DNA of 64,000 nt from an uncultured Prevotellaceae bacterium (GCA_902789415.1 CADAOD010000008.1:1-64000), one strand, 5' to 3'; shown: positions 15,376-25,084, counted from the first letter of the stretch. Notes: generated from the letters alone by a model not told the origin. Numbers and translations: made by a program.

Positions 15376-18249
15376 TTAGTACCATTGAACGGCGTTTGAG
15401 TAGCTTGAGCGCTTGTCGTACTTAAGCGCATCGGTAAGCGTTGACGCGTTACAACGGAACGAGAAGTTATAACTGGTGTACGGCGCCAACACAACCTGAC
15501 ACGACATGCTGAAGCAGTGAAGGTCGCGGTTAAGTGAGGCCGTAGTCATTGATATCTTCTTATTATCGAAATCGTAACCTGATGAGAACGAGATGTTCCA
15601 TCCGTCGCTGATGCGCACGTTACCACTCACATTGAGGTTCTGCGTAAACTTATAAGGATAGCGCATGGTGTTGTAGTTGAACTTCGACAAGGTCTGGTCC
15701 TCGCGCATGGTGATACCATAACCAATACTCAGGCTCCATGGCATCTGGAAGGCCATATAGCCATCCTCATCAGTCTCGGCTTTCTCGCCGCCGCCCTTAC
15801 GCTGGGCGCCATGCTTGGCTTTCTCCATATCCTTATCAACGTTCGACTCTAAAGTCTCGTCCCACTCATCGTCGTCGTTGTTACCACGGTTATTCTTCTT
15901 ACCCTTCTTATCATCCACCTTCTCGCCACGCAAGCGCTTAAAGAAGTTGGCAATCTTCTCATTGCTAATGGTATAAGAGAGGTTTTGCGAGATACCCTGG
16001 AATCGACCGATTTTACCAAGTCCCCAGTAGGTTTGGTGCTCAGATACACGAGGTGTGGCACCTACGCTATCGGCCTCGTAAACATACGATGCGAACACAG
16101 CGTTGAGGTTCAGGGTGTAGCTCTTGCTGAGCTTGAGGCGTAACGAGGTTGAAAGGTCGCTCCAAGGACGGATATCGGCGGCAAAGTTATACGACATCGA
16201 CATGCGGAACTCGTCGATGAGCGAAATCTTCTTAAAGCCGGTAGAGTCGTCGTCGCTCTTAACCTTCATTTCGAGGTTCTGCGAGAGATCCATCGATATG
16301 CTACCTGTTTTACCCTTGCCAGGCACACCGTTGGCACCGATAGAATAAGGTGAGTACTCTACCATGGTTACGTTGCCATCAGCATCGGTCTTCTGATACT
16401 GCTCGTAGTAGCCATAGCGCGAGGCACTGAAGTCGGGCGCGTAGCTATAGCTAACGCTTGGGGTAACCACGTGGCGGATGGCCAGAATCTTATCGCCGAA
16501 TATCTTGCGGTTGGGTATCCACATACCATAAAGCTTGGTAGAGGCACCAACACTAAAGTTCCAGTTATATACATTATAGAAACCAGTTAGCGTATCGGTA
16601 ACCTCGCGCTGACCAACGGCATCCCACGACTTACGTGTTTTGCTAAAGTAAGTGCGGTCGGTAAAGTTGAACGATGGGGTGAGGTTAAGATAGCCAAACA
16701 GGGTAAAGTTGGCGCTAACGGGTATATAGTGCTGCATGCCGTTGGTCCAATCCTTCGACAACGACGAGTGCATCAATTTATCCTCCTGGGTAGTAATCTC
16801 GTTCTTAAACTGACCAGTGTACTGCAGCGAGATCTTCTCGTACCAGCGCTCATCGCCTACCCTCTTTTTACGCTTAAAGGGATAGAAACGGGCGATTGAC
16901 ACGTTCAGGTCGGGCAGTGTAAGTGCGATGGTGCTATCGCGCATGTTCTGGTTCAGGTTGGCAGTTGAACTCAATGTCATGCCGATGCTCGAGAATGTGG
17001 TGCTCCACGATACCGATGAGGTACGGGTTGACTGTGTGAGCGTTTGCGGGTTGTACATCGAGGTAAGGTTATTCTTCTCGTAGCTGCTGGTAGCGAAGTT
17101 AACGCTGGCCGAGAGCTGCGAGTAAGGGTTGGCCTTGGCATCCTGGCGATGGCTCCACACTACCTTAAAGCTGGTTTGCTTGGTGTAGTCGGGCATATTC
17201 TTCTCGCCGCTAACGGTGTTCTGGTAGCTGGCCAGGAACGAGCCGCTGTAGCGATAACGCTTTTTATAGTTCGACGCTGCCGAGAGGCCCCACGAACCCT
17301 TGGTATAGATTTCGCCAATGAGCTTCAGGTCCATCTTATCGTTGATGGCAAAGTAATAACCACCATCGCGCAGATAGAAACCACGTTCGGTTTCATCGCC
17401 ATAGGTAGGCATGATGAGTCCGCTTGAGTAGCTCTTGGTAAAGGGGAAGAATCCGTAAGGGATGGCCAGTGGCAGAGGTACATCGGCCACTACCAGATAG
17501 GTAGGACCAAACACCACATCCTTACCTGGGCGCACCTTGGCACGCGACATGGCCAGATAGAAATCGGGATGCGGATCGTCGCAAGTGGTATAGCGACCGT
17601 GGCGCAGGAACATTTCGCCATCGGCACCACGCTTTGAGAGTTCGCTGGTAAGGAATCCCTCTTCCTGCTGTGTATATACGCTCGAAATCAAGCCTTTCTT
17701 AGTCTTAAAGTTAAAGGCCATGGTATCGCTCTGGTACTCGTCGCTACCCATTTTGAAAACGGGGGTACCCTTGAGGTCGTTGGTAGTAGAATCGAAACTA
17801 CCCGTGGCATGTACCAGGCTGCTATCAAGACTCATGTAAATCTTGTCGCTCTGCAGGTCCATATTCTGATACTTCACCTTCGAGTCGCCATACAAATGTG
17901 CCAAACCCGAAGCTGCCTCGTATGTAAGCGAGTCCTCGGCCGAATACTCTACTGGCGAATCGATACCATTTTTGCGACGCTTGTTGATACTATCCTTTGC
18001 CAGCGAATCGTCGACAGCCTTATTGTGGCGGAAGATGGCCAGCTGTATCGAATCCATCTTGGTGGTATCGGTAAGGGCTTTTATGGTATCCATCACGGCT
18101 GTGATGGCGGGCTTTACAATGCTATCTGCAGATATACTATCAGAGTTACCAGAGCTTTGCTGAACTCTGGAAACCATCTTCATGGGCACTTCCGCCATCA
18201 CTAACAGGATAACGAAAGCGAACAGAATCAATACCGAATTTCTTTTCAC
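15376..18249 (-). CDS. lptD: LPS-assembly protein LptD-like outer-membrane protein
   Basis: The signal peptide is followed by an OstA-like N-terminal jellyroll (about 100-260: EDSLTYEAASGLAHLYGDSK and YQSDTMAFNFKTKKGLI). A long beta-barrel C-terminus (to 957) shows alternating polar/hydrophobic strands and ends in an aromatic residue (VQWY). LptD places lipopolysaccharide in the outer leaflet of the outer membrane. An Asn/Asp/Lys-rich insertion (near 795-850) is probably an extracellular or periplasmic loop. The start is GTG; the -7 box lies only 5 nt upstream, so translation may be leaderless. Confidence 0.85.
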   Translation of the reverse strand: MKRNSVLILFAFVILLVMAEVPMKMVSRVQQSSGNSDSISADSIVKPAITAVMDTIKALTDTTKMDSIQLAIFRHNKAVDDSLAKDSINKRRKNGIDSPVEYSAEDSLTYEAASGLAHLYGDSKVKYQNMDLQSDKIYMSLDSSLVHATGSFDSTTNDLKGTPVFKMGSDEYQSDTMAFNFKTKKGLISSVYTQQEEGFLTSELSKRGADGEMFLRHGRYTTCDDPHPDFYLAMSRAKVRPGKDVVFGPTYLVVADVPLPLAIPYGFFPFTKSYSSGLIMPTYGDETERGFYLRDGGYYFAINDKMDLKLIGEIYTKGSWGLSAASNYKKRYRYSGSFLASYQNTVSGEKNMPDYTKQTSFKVVWSHRQDAKANPYSQLSASVNFATSSYEKNNLTSMYNPQTLTQSTRTSSVSWSTTFSSIGMTLSSTANLNQNMRDSTIALTLPDLNVSIARFYPFKRKKRVGDERWYEKISLQYTGQFKNEITTQEDKLMHSSLSKDWTNGMQHYIPVSANFTLFGYLNLTPSFNFTDRTYFSKTRKSWDAVGQREVTDTLTGFYNVYNWNFSVGASTKLYGMWIPNRKIFGDKILAIRHVVTPSVSYSYAPDFSASRYGYYEQYQKTDADGNVTMVEYSPYSIGANGVPGKGKTGSISMDLSQNLEMKVKSDDDSTGFKKISLIDEFRMSMSYNFAADIRPWSDLSTSLRLKLSKSYTLNLNAVFASYVYEADSVGATPRVSEHQTYWGLGKIGRFQGISQNLSYTISNEKIANFFKRLRGEKVDDKKGKKNNRGNNDDDEWDETLESNVDKDMEKAKHGAQRKGGGEKAETDEDGYMAFQMPWSLSIGYGITMREDQTLSKFNYNTMRYPYKFTQNLNVSGNVRISDGWNISFSSGYDFDNKKISMTTASLNRDLHCFSMSCQVVLAPYTSYNFSFRCNASTLTDALKYDKRSSYSNAVQWY

Positions 18250-18254
18250 GGGTG

Positions 18255-18262
18255 CAAAATTA
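18255..18262 (-). promoter_or_regulatory. -7 box TAATTTTG for lptD
   Basis: The minus strand matches TAnnTTTG. It ends 5 nt before the GTG start codon, leaving essentially no leader. No TTTG is found 20 nt upstream. Confidence 0.5.
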
Positions 18263-18319
18263 CAAATAATTCTGCGATTTTCGCCATAGATTAACAGAGA
18301 TTATCACAAAAATTTTACT

Positions 18320-18859
18320 TTATTCGAACATATCCACCCATTTCAGGAACTTATGAACACCTTCGGCACCGAATTTCGCTAAACTTTTGGCTGTCTCGAC
18401 CACAGTACGTTCGTGCTCGACATGCGATTTTGAGTAGAACTTATCGGCATAGCACACCACCTGCTCTTCGAGCACTTCGGGCTCGTAACTACGGTCGAGT
18501 GGCAATGGCAGCTGCTGGCGCTCAATCTGGGCACGGGTAAGTCCAGTGCCAGTATGGCGCTCGCACACATAAGCATGGCGCAAAAAGCCCTCTTTGCGAA
18601 GTATCTCGCCACCAATATAACCATGACAGATGTAGGGCTCGGTGCCTACACACTGTATGCTGGGTGCGTTACAACGAAAAATTCCGATATCGTGCAGCAT
18701 GGCTGCCTCTTCCAAAAACTCGGTATCCAGACGTAGTTCGGGGTGCTGCTTGGCAATCTTCAAGCATCTATCCGCCACCTGACGAGAATGAACCAAAAGG
18801 ATTTTCTTCAGTTCGTTATCCTCAGGATAGTACTTATCAATTATTGATTGGTAATCCAT
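18320..18859 (-). CDS. HD-domain phosphohydrolase
   Basis: HD-superfamily metal sites are visible: VHSRQVADRCLKIA (first His), AAMLHDIGIF (the HD pair) and CHGYIGGEIL / CERHTGTGLT (distal His residues). Similar proteins hydrolyse nucleotides or phosphate esters; the substrate is unknown. The ATG starting MDYQSIID was chosen. A GTG 18 nt upstream lies inside the intergenic palindrome and is less likely. Confidence 0.8.
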   Translation of the reverse strand: MDYQSIIDKYYPEDNELKKILLVHSRQVADRCLKIAKQHPELRLDTEFLEEAAMLHDIGIFRCNAPSIQCVGTEPYICHGYIGGEILRKEGFLRHAYVCERHTGTGLTRAQIERQQLPLPLDRSYEPEVLEEQVVCYADKFYSKSHVEHERTVVETAKSLAKFGAEGVHKFLKWVDMFE

Positions 18860-18872
18860 AAAAAATAAATGA

Positions 18873-18935
18873 GGCACGAATTACGCGAAATACACGAATT
18901 TTAAAATTTTCGTGCTAATTCGTGAAATTCGTGCC
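18873..18935. repeat. CACGAAT-type imperfect palindrome
   Basis: The left arm is GGCACGAATTACGCGAAATA and continues to CACGAA; the right arm is its approximate complement ending ATTCGTGCC, around a TTTTAAAATT centre. Each arm is built of near-tandem 9-mers. It is related in layout to the CACGGAT repeats at 30010 and 44944. Confidence 0.7.
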
Positions 18936-18954
18936 CTATTAAAATATTACACGT

Positions 18955-20736
18955 TTAAGCTTCGCGCTCAATCCAGGCGATGGTGTCGCCCTGACGAATG
19001 TTCTGACCAGGCTTAACGCTGATATCTACCAGCTTACCACCCATAGCAGCAGGGATTGATACAATCTCGCCCCACTTGGTCTGCAGATAACAGAAGGTGT
19101 CGCCCTCCTTGTACTTCTGACCAATGAATGGCTCAACGCATGGTGCCAGCACACCTTCGCCACCAAAGCCCCACAACAGCTGACCAGCCAGAGGAGCCTT
19201 TACAGCGTCGGCCTTAGCGTGCTTGATAGCGTCGATCTCTTCCTGCGAAATCTTCTGACCGCCACCCAGCTTGGCATCCTTAGCCTTCTGGATATCAGCC
19301 AGCAGCTGCTTCTTAGCCTGTCCACTCTTGAATGGACGGTACTGCTCGGGGTGCATAGCCAACTCGAACAACTCCTCGTCGTCCTGTCCGTAATCCCAAC
19401 CGTTCTCGTCCATCTCCTTACGGAAGGTATCGAGTGAGTTCTCCAACAGTGTGTGAGGATCGGCATCGGTGAACTTAAGACCCTTCTTCTCGGCCAGCTC
19501 AACCAGCTCGGGAGCGATTGTTCCGGGCACCTTACCACTCTTACCAAGAATCATACCCCAGATGGCATCGTCCATCATCACGTAACGACCCTTGCCCTGC
19601 TCCATGGTGAGCAGATTCATCAGAGCGATATTCTTAGTGTACTGAGAGAATGGAGTTACCAATGGGGGATAACCAACCTTTGGCCATACGTACTCTACCT
19701 CGTTGAACAGCTTAACCAGCATATCGTCCATAGTGAGTGCGTTCTCACCCTTCTTCTCGCGTTCCTTATTAATCATCTTCTGGATAGGACCAAGATCGGC
19801 CATCATAGATCCCATCATACCACCAGGCAGACCGCAACCAAGCAACAGTGATGACATGTGCTTGTTAGCAGGGTTGATGAAGTAGCCCAACCAGTCGTCG
19901 ATAAACTCCTGTGTGAGTGTGCGTGCCTGCATGTAAGCGTTCATATCCAGATCGGCCACCTCGAAGCCCTCGTTCTTCAGCATAGAACGAACTGAGATGA
20001 TATCTGGGTGAACCTTACCCCACGACAGTGGCTCGATAGCGGTGTCAATCACATCGGCACCGTTGTTACAAACCTCGAGGATAGATGCCATAGACAGACC
20101 AGGACCAGAGTGACCATGGTACTGAATGATGATATCGGGGTGCTTGGTCTTGATGGCCTTGGTGAGCTTACCCAGCATAGCTGGCTGACCGATACCAGCC
20201 ATATCCTTCAGACAGATTTCCTCGGCACCAGCAGCGATCACCTCGTCGGCAATAGCAGCATAGTACTCAACGGTGTGAACAGGTGATGTAGTGATACACA
20301 GTGTAGCCTGAGGTGTCATGCCACCCTCCTTGGCCCACTTGATACTTGGGATGATATTACGGGTATCGTTCAATCCGCAGAAGATACGAGTGATATCTAC
20401 ACCCTGAGCGTGCTTAACCTTATACATCAGTGCACGAACATCATCGGGCACGGGATACATACGGAGTGCATTGAGACCACGATCAAGCATGTGAGTCTTA
20501 ATACCAACCTCGTTGAATGGCTTACAGAAAGCACGAACAGCCAGGTTAGGATTCTCGCCTGCCATCAGGTTTACCTGCTCAAAGGCACCACCATTGGTTT
20601 CTACTCGGGCAAAACAGCCCATATCGATAATGGCGGGGGCAATGCGTTCCAGCTGATCCTTACGAGGCTGGAATTTGCCTGAGCTCTGCCACATGTCTCG
20701 GTAAACGAGACTGAATTGAATCTTCTTTTTTGCCAT
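18955..20736 (-). CDS. Biotin-dependent carboxyltransferase (oxaloacetate decarboxylase alpha / pyruvate carboxylase subunit B)
   Basis: The DRE-TIM carboxyltransferase domain begins SLVYRDMWQSSGKF (metal Asp14), with the carbamylated-type Lys in CLKDMAG (near 179) and the metal histidines in YHGHSGPG (near 205). The PYC_OADA helical domain follows, then a C-terminal biotinyl/lipoyl-like domain (about 520-593). It should move carboxyl groups between biotin and pyruvate/oxaloacetate in central metabolism. The usual A/V-MKM biotin motif is replaced by TKWG, with Lys554 at the biotin position. No biotin carboxylase or membrane decarboxylase subunits are adjacent. Confidence 0.85.
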   Translation of the reverse strand: MAKKKIQFSLVYRDMWQSSGKFQPRKDQLERIAPAIIDMGCFARVETNGGAFEQVNLMAGENPNLAVRAFCKPFNEVGIKTHMLDRGLNALRMYPVPDDVRALMYKVKHAQGVDITRIFCGLNDTRNIIPSIKWAKEGGMTPQATLCITTSPVHTVEYYAAIADEVIAAGAEEICLKDMAGIGQPAMLGKLTKAIKTKHPDIIIQYHGHSGPGLSMASILEVCNNGADVIDTAIEPLSWGKVHPDIISVRSMLKNEGFEVADLDMNAYMQARTLTQEFIDDWLGYFINPANKHMSSLLLGCGLPGGMMGSMMADLGPIQKMINKEREKKGENALTMDDMLVKLFNEVEYVWPKVGYPPLVTPFSQYTKNIALMNLLTMEQGKGRYVMMDDAIWGMILGKSGKVPGTIAPELVELAEKKGLKFTDADPHTLLENSLDTFRKEMDENGWDYGQDDEELFELAMHPEQYRPFKSGQAKKQLLADIQKAKDAKLGGGQKISQEEIDAIKHAKADAVKAPLAGQLLWGFGGEGVLAPCVEPFIGQKYKEGDTFCYLQTKWGEIVSIPAAMGGKLVDISVKPGQNIRQGDTIAWIEREA

Positions 20737-20767
20737 ATTTTTCTAGCTAATTTTCAAAATTTGAATG

Positions 20768-20775
20768 CAAATATA
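20768..20775 (-). promoter_or_regulatory. -7 box TATATTTG for the carboxyltransferase gene
   Basis: The minus-strand match to TAnnTTTG lies 31 nt from the ATG. A CAAA (TTTG on the minus strand) sits 22 nt further, slightly off the usual 20. Confidence 0.5.
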
Positions 20776-20871
20776 GCACTTTTTCTGCACATAGCGGCAA
20801 ATATCCTACAAATTTTATAATTTTTAGTAGTGGCATAGGCTTTTCTTTACTAAGTATGCAGAAGATTTTCA

Positions 20872-20967
20872 TTTCTTTCATCACTGAAAGAAACGAAACA
20901 AAGAAAGGGGCGAAAACGTCCTGAGCTCGGCCTCCGAGCCAGGACGTTTTTGGGACTACTTTCTTTT
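20872..20967. repeat. Nested hairpin element
   Basis: A perfect 9-bp hairpin (TTTCTTTCA / TGAAAGAAA, loop TCAC, 20872-20893) is followed by a larger one at 20913-20950: AAAACGTCCTG, GCTCGG, CCT loop, CCGAGC, CAGGACGTTTT, with one bulged A. Outer AAAGAAAG / CTTTCTTT arms add to it, and GGACTACTTT occurs twice just after. It may end the queF transcript, but it is more elaborate than a simple terminator. Confidence 0.65.
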
Positions 20968-21017
20968 TCGACCCACGCGAGGACTACTTTTTCGTTTCCG
21001 CGAACTAACTAATCAAA

Positions 21018-21479
21018 TCATTTGAAAGTGTGGTTCATCAGTCTTTGTTCGGCGAGGGCTTCGAATTTGGTGCCGGGACGACCGTAGTTGGCGTAGGGGT
21101 AAATGCTGATACCACCACGTGGCGTGAAAAGACCAATCACCTCGATGTACTTGGGATCCATGAGACGAACCAAGTCCTTCATAATCACATTCACACAATC
21201 CTCGTGGAAATCGCCATGGTTGCGGAAGCTGAACAAATAGAGCTTTAGACTCTTCGATTCAACCATCTTCTCACCCGGAATATACATAATCTTGATTTCA
21301 GCGAAATCAGGCTGCCCCGTGATAGGACACAGCGATGTAAACTCAGGACAGTTAAACTGTACCCAGTAATCATTCTCGGGATGCTTGTTCATAAACGTCT
21401 CAAGCACCTCGGGCGCATAATCGCTCTTGTACTCAGTCTTCTTACCGAGTGCCTGCAAGCCTTCTACCTCTCTATTCAT
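21018..21479 (-). CDS. queF: NADPH-dependent 7-cyano-7-deazaguanine reductase QueF
   Basis: It reduces preQ0 to preQ1 in queuosine synthesis. The unimodular QueF shows the catalytic Cys51 ([12 protein letters not shown]), Asp58 and the NADPH-binding [20 protein letters not shown] (near 74-93). The length of 153 aa is normal for type I. Its ATG overlaps the TGA of the transporter gene (ATGA), coupling the two queuosine genes. Confidence 0.95.
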   Translation of the reverse strand: MNREVEGLQALGKKTEYKSDYAPEVLETFMNKHPENDYWVQFNCPEFTSLCPITGQPDFAEIKIMYIPGEKMVESKSLKLYLFSFRNHGDFHEDCVNVIMKDLVRLMDPKYIEVIGLFTPRGGISIYPYANYGRPGTKFEALAEQRLMNHTFK

Positions 21480-22171
21480 AACTCCTTAACTTTAAAAATG
21501 TTATATGCTACATCCTTGTCGAACACATCCTCGTGGTCGTGCTTCTTGGTAAAGTTTACCACACGGATGGTTACAGGAAGTGCAATGATTTCGTAAACCG
21601 TCTTCAGTGTTACCTGTGTGATAACCAGCGATGGCATCTCCTCCCAGGGGATAACACCACCCAGCGCCAGGGGGAAGAAGATGATTGAGTCGGTAAGCTC
21701 ACCCCAGACAGTACTCATCACGGCACGTGCCGAGAAATTCTTACCGTTCGAGCTCAACTTCATCTTACTCATCACGTAGGCATTCATAAACGATCCTGCC
21801 AGGAACGCCAGGAACGATGCACCGGCGATACGAGGCGCCAATCCGAAAATCTGATGGAATCCCTCCTCACCATGCCAGTACGAGGCACCAGGAATCCAGT
21901 CGGCGATGGCACCAAACACCACAAACATAAAGTTCATGGCAAAGCCCAACCAGATGAGCAGACGGGTGCGACGATAGCCCCACACCTCGCAAACCACATC
22001 GTTGATGATGTAACTTACGGGGAACACAATGAGTCCAGCCGTCATGTTAGCAGGTCCAAACGAAATCTGTTTTGTCTCCAATACGTTTGCCGTAATCAGG
22101 CACACGCAAAACAGTATGCCGTAAAACATAAACAGCACACTGATTCTCTGATTGTCTTTTAATTTTTCCAT
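21476..22171 (-). CDS. yhhQ: Queuosine precursor transporter (YhhQ family)
   Basis: Six membrane helices with the family signatures [34 protein letters not shown] and [16 protein letters not shown]. Members import preQ0/preQ1 or queuine, which fits the overlap with queF. A TTG ten codons upstream is open, but the ATG ([14 protein letters not shown]) with AAGAAAT before it is the better start, giving 231 aa. Confidence 0.9.
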   Translation of the reverse strand: MEKLKDNQRISVLFMFYGILFCVCLITANVLETKQISFGPANMTAGLIVFPVSYIINDVVCEVWGYRRTRLLIWLGFAMNFMFVVFGAIADWIPGASYWHGEEGFHQIFGLAPRIAGASFLAFLAGSFMNAYVMSKMKLSSNGKNFSARAVMSTVWGELTDSIIFFPLALGGVIPWEEMPSLVITQVTLKTVYEIIALPVTIRVVNFTKKHDHEDVFDKDVAYNIFKVKEL

Positions 22172-22217
22172 ATTTCTTGTTTTTTTAAAGGGGGTGTTCA
22201 AGTACCCCTGTTATCCA

Positions 22218-23210
22218 TTACAACAGATACAGCAACCAACCCATGTAACCCATAAAGGTAAGTATCAGTACCCATCCCTCGCGGCGCGATACGTAATACT
22301 TGGTGATTGCAAATATCCACATCAGTCCGATACTAATCAGCATCATCATCAAGTCGACGATGGTGATACCCATCATACGCATGGGGTGAACCACTGCTGT
22401 GATGCCGAGAATAAGCAGAATGTTAAACACATTTGAGCCAATGACATTTCCGATAGCCATGGCCGAACGACCCTTGTAAGCAGCCACCACACTGGTAGCC
22501 AACTCGGGTAGCGACGTACCGCCAGCCACGATGGTAAGACCTACCACACTCTGACGGATACCGAAACGATATGCCACATACGTAGCACCATTCACAAAGA
22601 TATGACTGCCCACGATCAGGCAGCCCAGCCCGAGACCGATCCAGAACAGGTTACGCCACAGGTGCGTATAATCCTTCTTAGGCTTTTCGCGCTCCACACC
22701 CAGCTCCTCGTCAAGGAAATCCAGCTTTCCGTCGTTAGCAGCCATCTGGAAGGTGTAAACCATAAAGGCCGCAAAGCCGATAAGCAGGATAACACCATCG
22801 GAACGACTGATTTCGTTACCCCACAGGTGTACCGAACCCATATCGTCGGCACACAGCATGAAGAGCAGCAACGAGGCACCGATAGCAAACGGGATATCCT
22901 TTTTTACCGTATTTGGCGCCACAGCGATTGGTGCTACTGCAGCCGAACAGCCTACAATAAGCAGGGTGTTGAAGATATTAGAACCTATCACATTACCTAC
23001 AGCCAGATCGGGCGTACCCTTCAGGGCCGACATCAGACTCACAAACAGCTCGGGCGCCGAAGTGCCGGCTGCTACGATGGTAAGACCTATCACTATTTCG
23101 GGCACACGCATATCGCGGGCCAGCTTTGAGGCACCATCCGTCATGCGGTCGGCTCCGAAGATAACCAGGATGATACCTGCGATGATGAATCCGATGTTAA
23201 GTAATGTCAT
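22218..23210 (-). CDS. Calcium/sodium antiporter (CaCA family, YrbG-like)
   Basis: Two inverted halves each carry the exchanger motifs: GTSAPELFVSLMSALKG with VGNVIGSNIFNTLLI, and GTSLPELATSVVAAYKG with IGNVIGSNVFNILLI. The acidic Glu in PEL is the ion site. Ten or so membrane helices over 330 aa match the family. It lies 46 nt upstream of the queuosine transporter, possibly in one transcript. Confidence 0.92.
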   Translation of the reverse strand: MTLLNIGFIIAGIILVIFGADRMTDGASKLARDMRVPEIVIGLTIVAAGTSAPELFVSLMSALKGTPDLAVGNVIGSNIFNTLLIVGCSAAVAPIAVAPNTVKKDIPFAIGASLLLFMLCADDMGSVHLWGNEISRSDGVILLIGFAAFMVYTFQMAANDGKLDFLDEELGVEREKPKKDYTHLWRNLFWIGLGLGCLIVGSHIFVNGATYVAYRFGIRQSVVGLTIVAGGTSLPELATSVVAAYKGRSAMAIGNVIGSNVFNILLILGITAVVHPMRMMGITIVDLMMMLISIGLMWIFAITKYYVSRREGWVLILTFMGYMGWLLYLL

Positions 23211-23227
23211 AGTATTCCAGATTATTT

Positions 23228-23608
23228 TTATTCCATATCGCTAATAAACGCATCCAGACTGCGACGGTCCTTTTTGGTGGGGCGACCTGTACCACGGGCA
23301 CGATCAACGAAACCACTGATACGCGTCATCTCCAGCAGTTCGTACTGCTCGGGGGCCGTTACATTCTCGTAGATTTCGGGTAGGAGTTTTGCACCTACGC
23401 GCTGTTCGATAGTCTTCAATATACGGAACGAATAGGTGATGGGCGGCTTGCGCACGCTTACGGTCTCGCCTACCTTTACCATGCGCGAGGGTTTTACGTT
23501 CACCCCACCTATGGTAACACGTCCGTTCTTACATGCATCGGCTGCTATCGAACGGGTTTTAAAGATACGCGATGCCCAAAGCCATTTGTCAATTCTTGCT
23601 TCTTCCAT
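23228..23608 (-). CDS. S4-domain RNA-binding protein (Hsp15/HslR-like)
   Basis: The S4 domain lies at residues 4-60 (RIDKWLWASRIFKTRSIAAD, then CKNGRVTIGG). A basic C-terminus (GTGRPTKKDRRSLDAF) follows. In E. coli, Hsp15 rescues stalled 50S-nascent chain complexes. It lies 35 nt downstream of pth, which also acts on peptidyl-tRNA, a sensible pairing. Confidence 0.88.
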   Translation of the reverse strand: MEEARIDKWLWASRIFKTRSIAADACKNGRVTIGGVNVKPSRMVKVGETVSVRKPPITYSFRILKTIEQRVGAKLLPEIYENVTAPEQYELLEMTRISGFVDRARGTGRPTKKDRRSLDAFISDME

Positions 23609-23614
23609 ATCACC

Positions 23615-23650
23615 TTAATGTCATTCTGTCATTACGTCACACGTCATTTC
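23615..23650. repeat. TGTCAT-type tandem repeat overlapping the pth stop codon
   Basis: Four degenerate 8-9-mers contain GTCA(T/C). The minus-strand TGA stop of pth is part of it. The same kind of repeat at 30554-30589 encodes the tail of another protein. Confidence 0.55.
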
Positions 23651-24216
23651 TTACCCAGTTTGTTAAACTGGTTCATGGTAATATCGATACCTGCCAACAC
23701 AAAGCTCTTGATAATTTCGCAAGCGGTATCGATGCTTGGCTGGAGGGTTTTCATATCCTCCTCGTCGTACTTACCCAACACCCAATCCACCTGCATGCCG
23801 CGTGGAAAATCGTTGCCGATACCCATACGCAAACGGGCATAGTTCTGGCCGATGAGTTGCTGAATATGGCCCAGACCATTATGACCGCCATTAGAGCCAC
23901 TGGCTTTCAAGCGGAAGGCACCGAGAGGCAGAGCCACATCATCGCTGATAACCAGCAGTCGGCTCTGTTCGATATTTTCCTTATTCAGCCAGTAACGCAC
24001 GGCATTACCGCTCAGATTCATATAAGTGGATGGTTTGAGCAATATCACCTTGCGTCCCTTGAGCGATGTTTCGGCCACAAAGCCATAGCGTTTATCATCA
24101 AAATGAATATTGGATGCCTTAGCAAAAGCATCCAATACCATAAAGCCTGTATTGTGGCGGGTGTTCTCGTACTCGTCGCCGATATTCCCCAAGCCAACAA
24201 TTAAATACTTCTCCAC
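23644..24216 (-). CDS. pth: Peptidyl-tRNA hydrolase
   Basis: It releases peptides from peptidyl-tRNA. Catalytic His21 lies in ENTRHNTGF, with Asn11 (GLGNIGDEY), Asn68-type binding residues in [11 protein letters not shown] and Asp92-93 in [11 protein letters not shown]. The 190 aa is typical. It is 16 nt downstream of the L25 gene, the usual Bacteroidetes order. The TGA stop lies inside a GTCAT-type repeat. Confidence 0.95.
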   Translation of the reverse strand: MEKYLIVGLGNIGDEYENTRHNTGFMVLDAFAKASNIHFDDKRYGFVAETSLKGRKVILLKPSTYMNLSGNAVRYWLNKENIEQSRLLVISDDVALPLGAFRLKASGSNGGHNGLGHIQQLIGQNYARLRMGIGNDFPRGMQVDWVLGKYDEEDMKTLQPSIDTACEIIKSFVLAGIDITMNQFNKLGKK

Positions 24217-24232
24217 GTAATAATTCTTTTAA

Positions 24233-24832
24233 TTACTGGGCAGCCTCGGTAGCAGCAGCAGAACGAGAAGCACGTGTAGCCTTAACTGAGCATACTACAA
24301 CCTGAGCAGGAGTAGCGATCTGCAGACCATCGAAGTTCAGCTCAGCTACCTTGATAGCCTTACCGAGCTTGAGCTCTGTAACGTCTACATTCAGAACCTC
24401 AGGAATCTGCTTGTAAGGAGCTGTTACGTTAAGAGTACGTACAGCCTGGCTCAAACGACCACCATCACGTACACCCTGAGCGTGACCAACGAGCTTAACA
24501 GGAATACCAATTGTGATTGGCTTCTCCTCGCTTACCTCATAGAAGTCAACGTGCATCAGAGCATCTGTTGTTGGGTGGAACTGGAGCTCCTTCATTATAG
24601 CCTTGTGAGCCTCACCATCGATAGTCAGGTTTACAACATAAACATCGGGTGAATAAACAACACGACGGAGCTGTGAAGCTGGGATAGCAAAAGACATTGA
24701 AACGGGCAGACCGTTCTCACCCTTTGCCTCACCGTACATGTTACAAGGTACAAGACCCTCCTTACGCATTTCCTTGCTGGCCTTCTTGCCAGTTGTGGCA
24801 CGCTTCTGGCCACTTACGCTAATTTCTTTCAT
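24233..24832 (-). CDS. rplY: 50S ribosomal protein L25/Ctc
   Basis: The two-domain L25 (TL5/Ctc type, 199 aa) binds 5S rRNA. It begins KEISVSGQKRATTGKKASKE, with the second domain near 100-185 (ITIGIPVKLVGHAQGVRDGG). The alanine-rich tail (SRSAAATEAAQ) is typical for Bacteroidetes. The promoter upstream is a full consensus match. Confidence 0.95.
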   Translation of the reverse strand: MKEISVSGQKRATTGKKASKEMRKEGLVPCNMYGEAKGENGLPVSMSFAIPASQLRRVVYSPDVYVVNLTIDGEAHKAIMKELQFHPTTDALMHVDFYEVSEEKPITIGIPVKLVGHAQGVRDGGRLSQAVRTLNVTAPYKQIPEVLNVDVTELKLGKAIKVAELNFDGLQIATPAQVVVCSVKATRASRSAAATEAAQ

Positions 24833-24921
24833 AAATGTGTTACTCTAAATTAAGTTTAAAAATTTACGTTTTGCTTAATTCGCCATCACACGAATCTCGG
24901 CACGAAGCCGAAAAAGCGGTG

Positions 24922-24953
24922 CAAAGGTACTACTTTTTTTGATACCAACCAAA
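24922..24953 (-). promoter_or_regulatory. Consensus promoter of rplY-pth-S4 genes
   Basis: On the minus strand, TTTG (24950-24953), 20 nt, then TACCTTTG (24922-24929). The leader is about 85 nt. Confidence 0.75.
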
Positions 24954-25012
24954 TATTTGGCTAAAAAACCTCAATTTTCTGCATTTTTCTTGCTTATTCC
25001 AACCTTTTTCAC

Positions 25013-25020
25013 TAATTTTG
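25013..25020 (+). promoter_or_regulatory. -7 box TAATTTTG upstream of nusB
   Basis: It matches TAnnTTTG, with a TTG-containing partial -33 (TTCTTG) 20 nt upstream. The leader is about 60 nt, divergent from the rplY promoter. Confidence 0.6.
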
Positions 25021-25084
25021 CAGCCGATTTAAACGTATTGTTTATATAAAATAGGTATAATAATAAATAAAAACATCAAGTGAG

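Noticed and set aside
22172-22201. TTG start for the queuosine transporter
   Set aside because: The downstream ATG has a better ribosome site and matches the usual family start.
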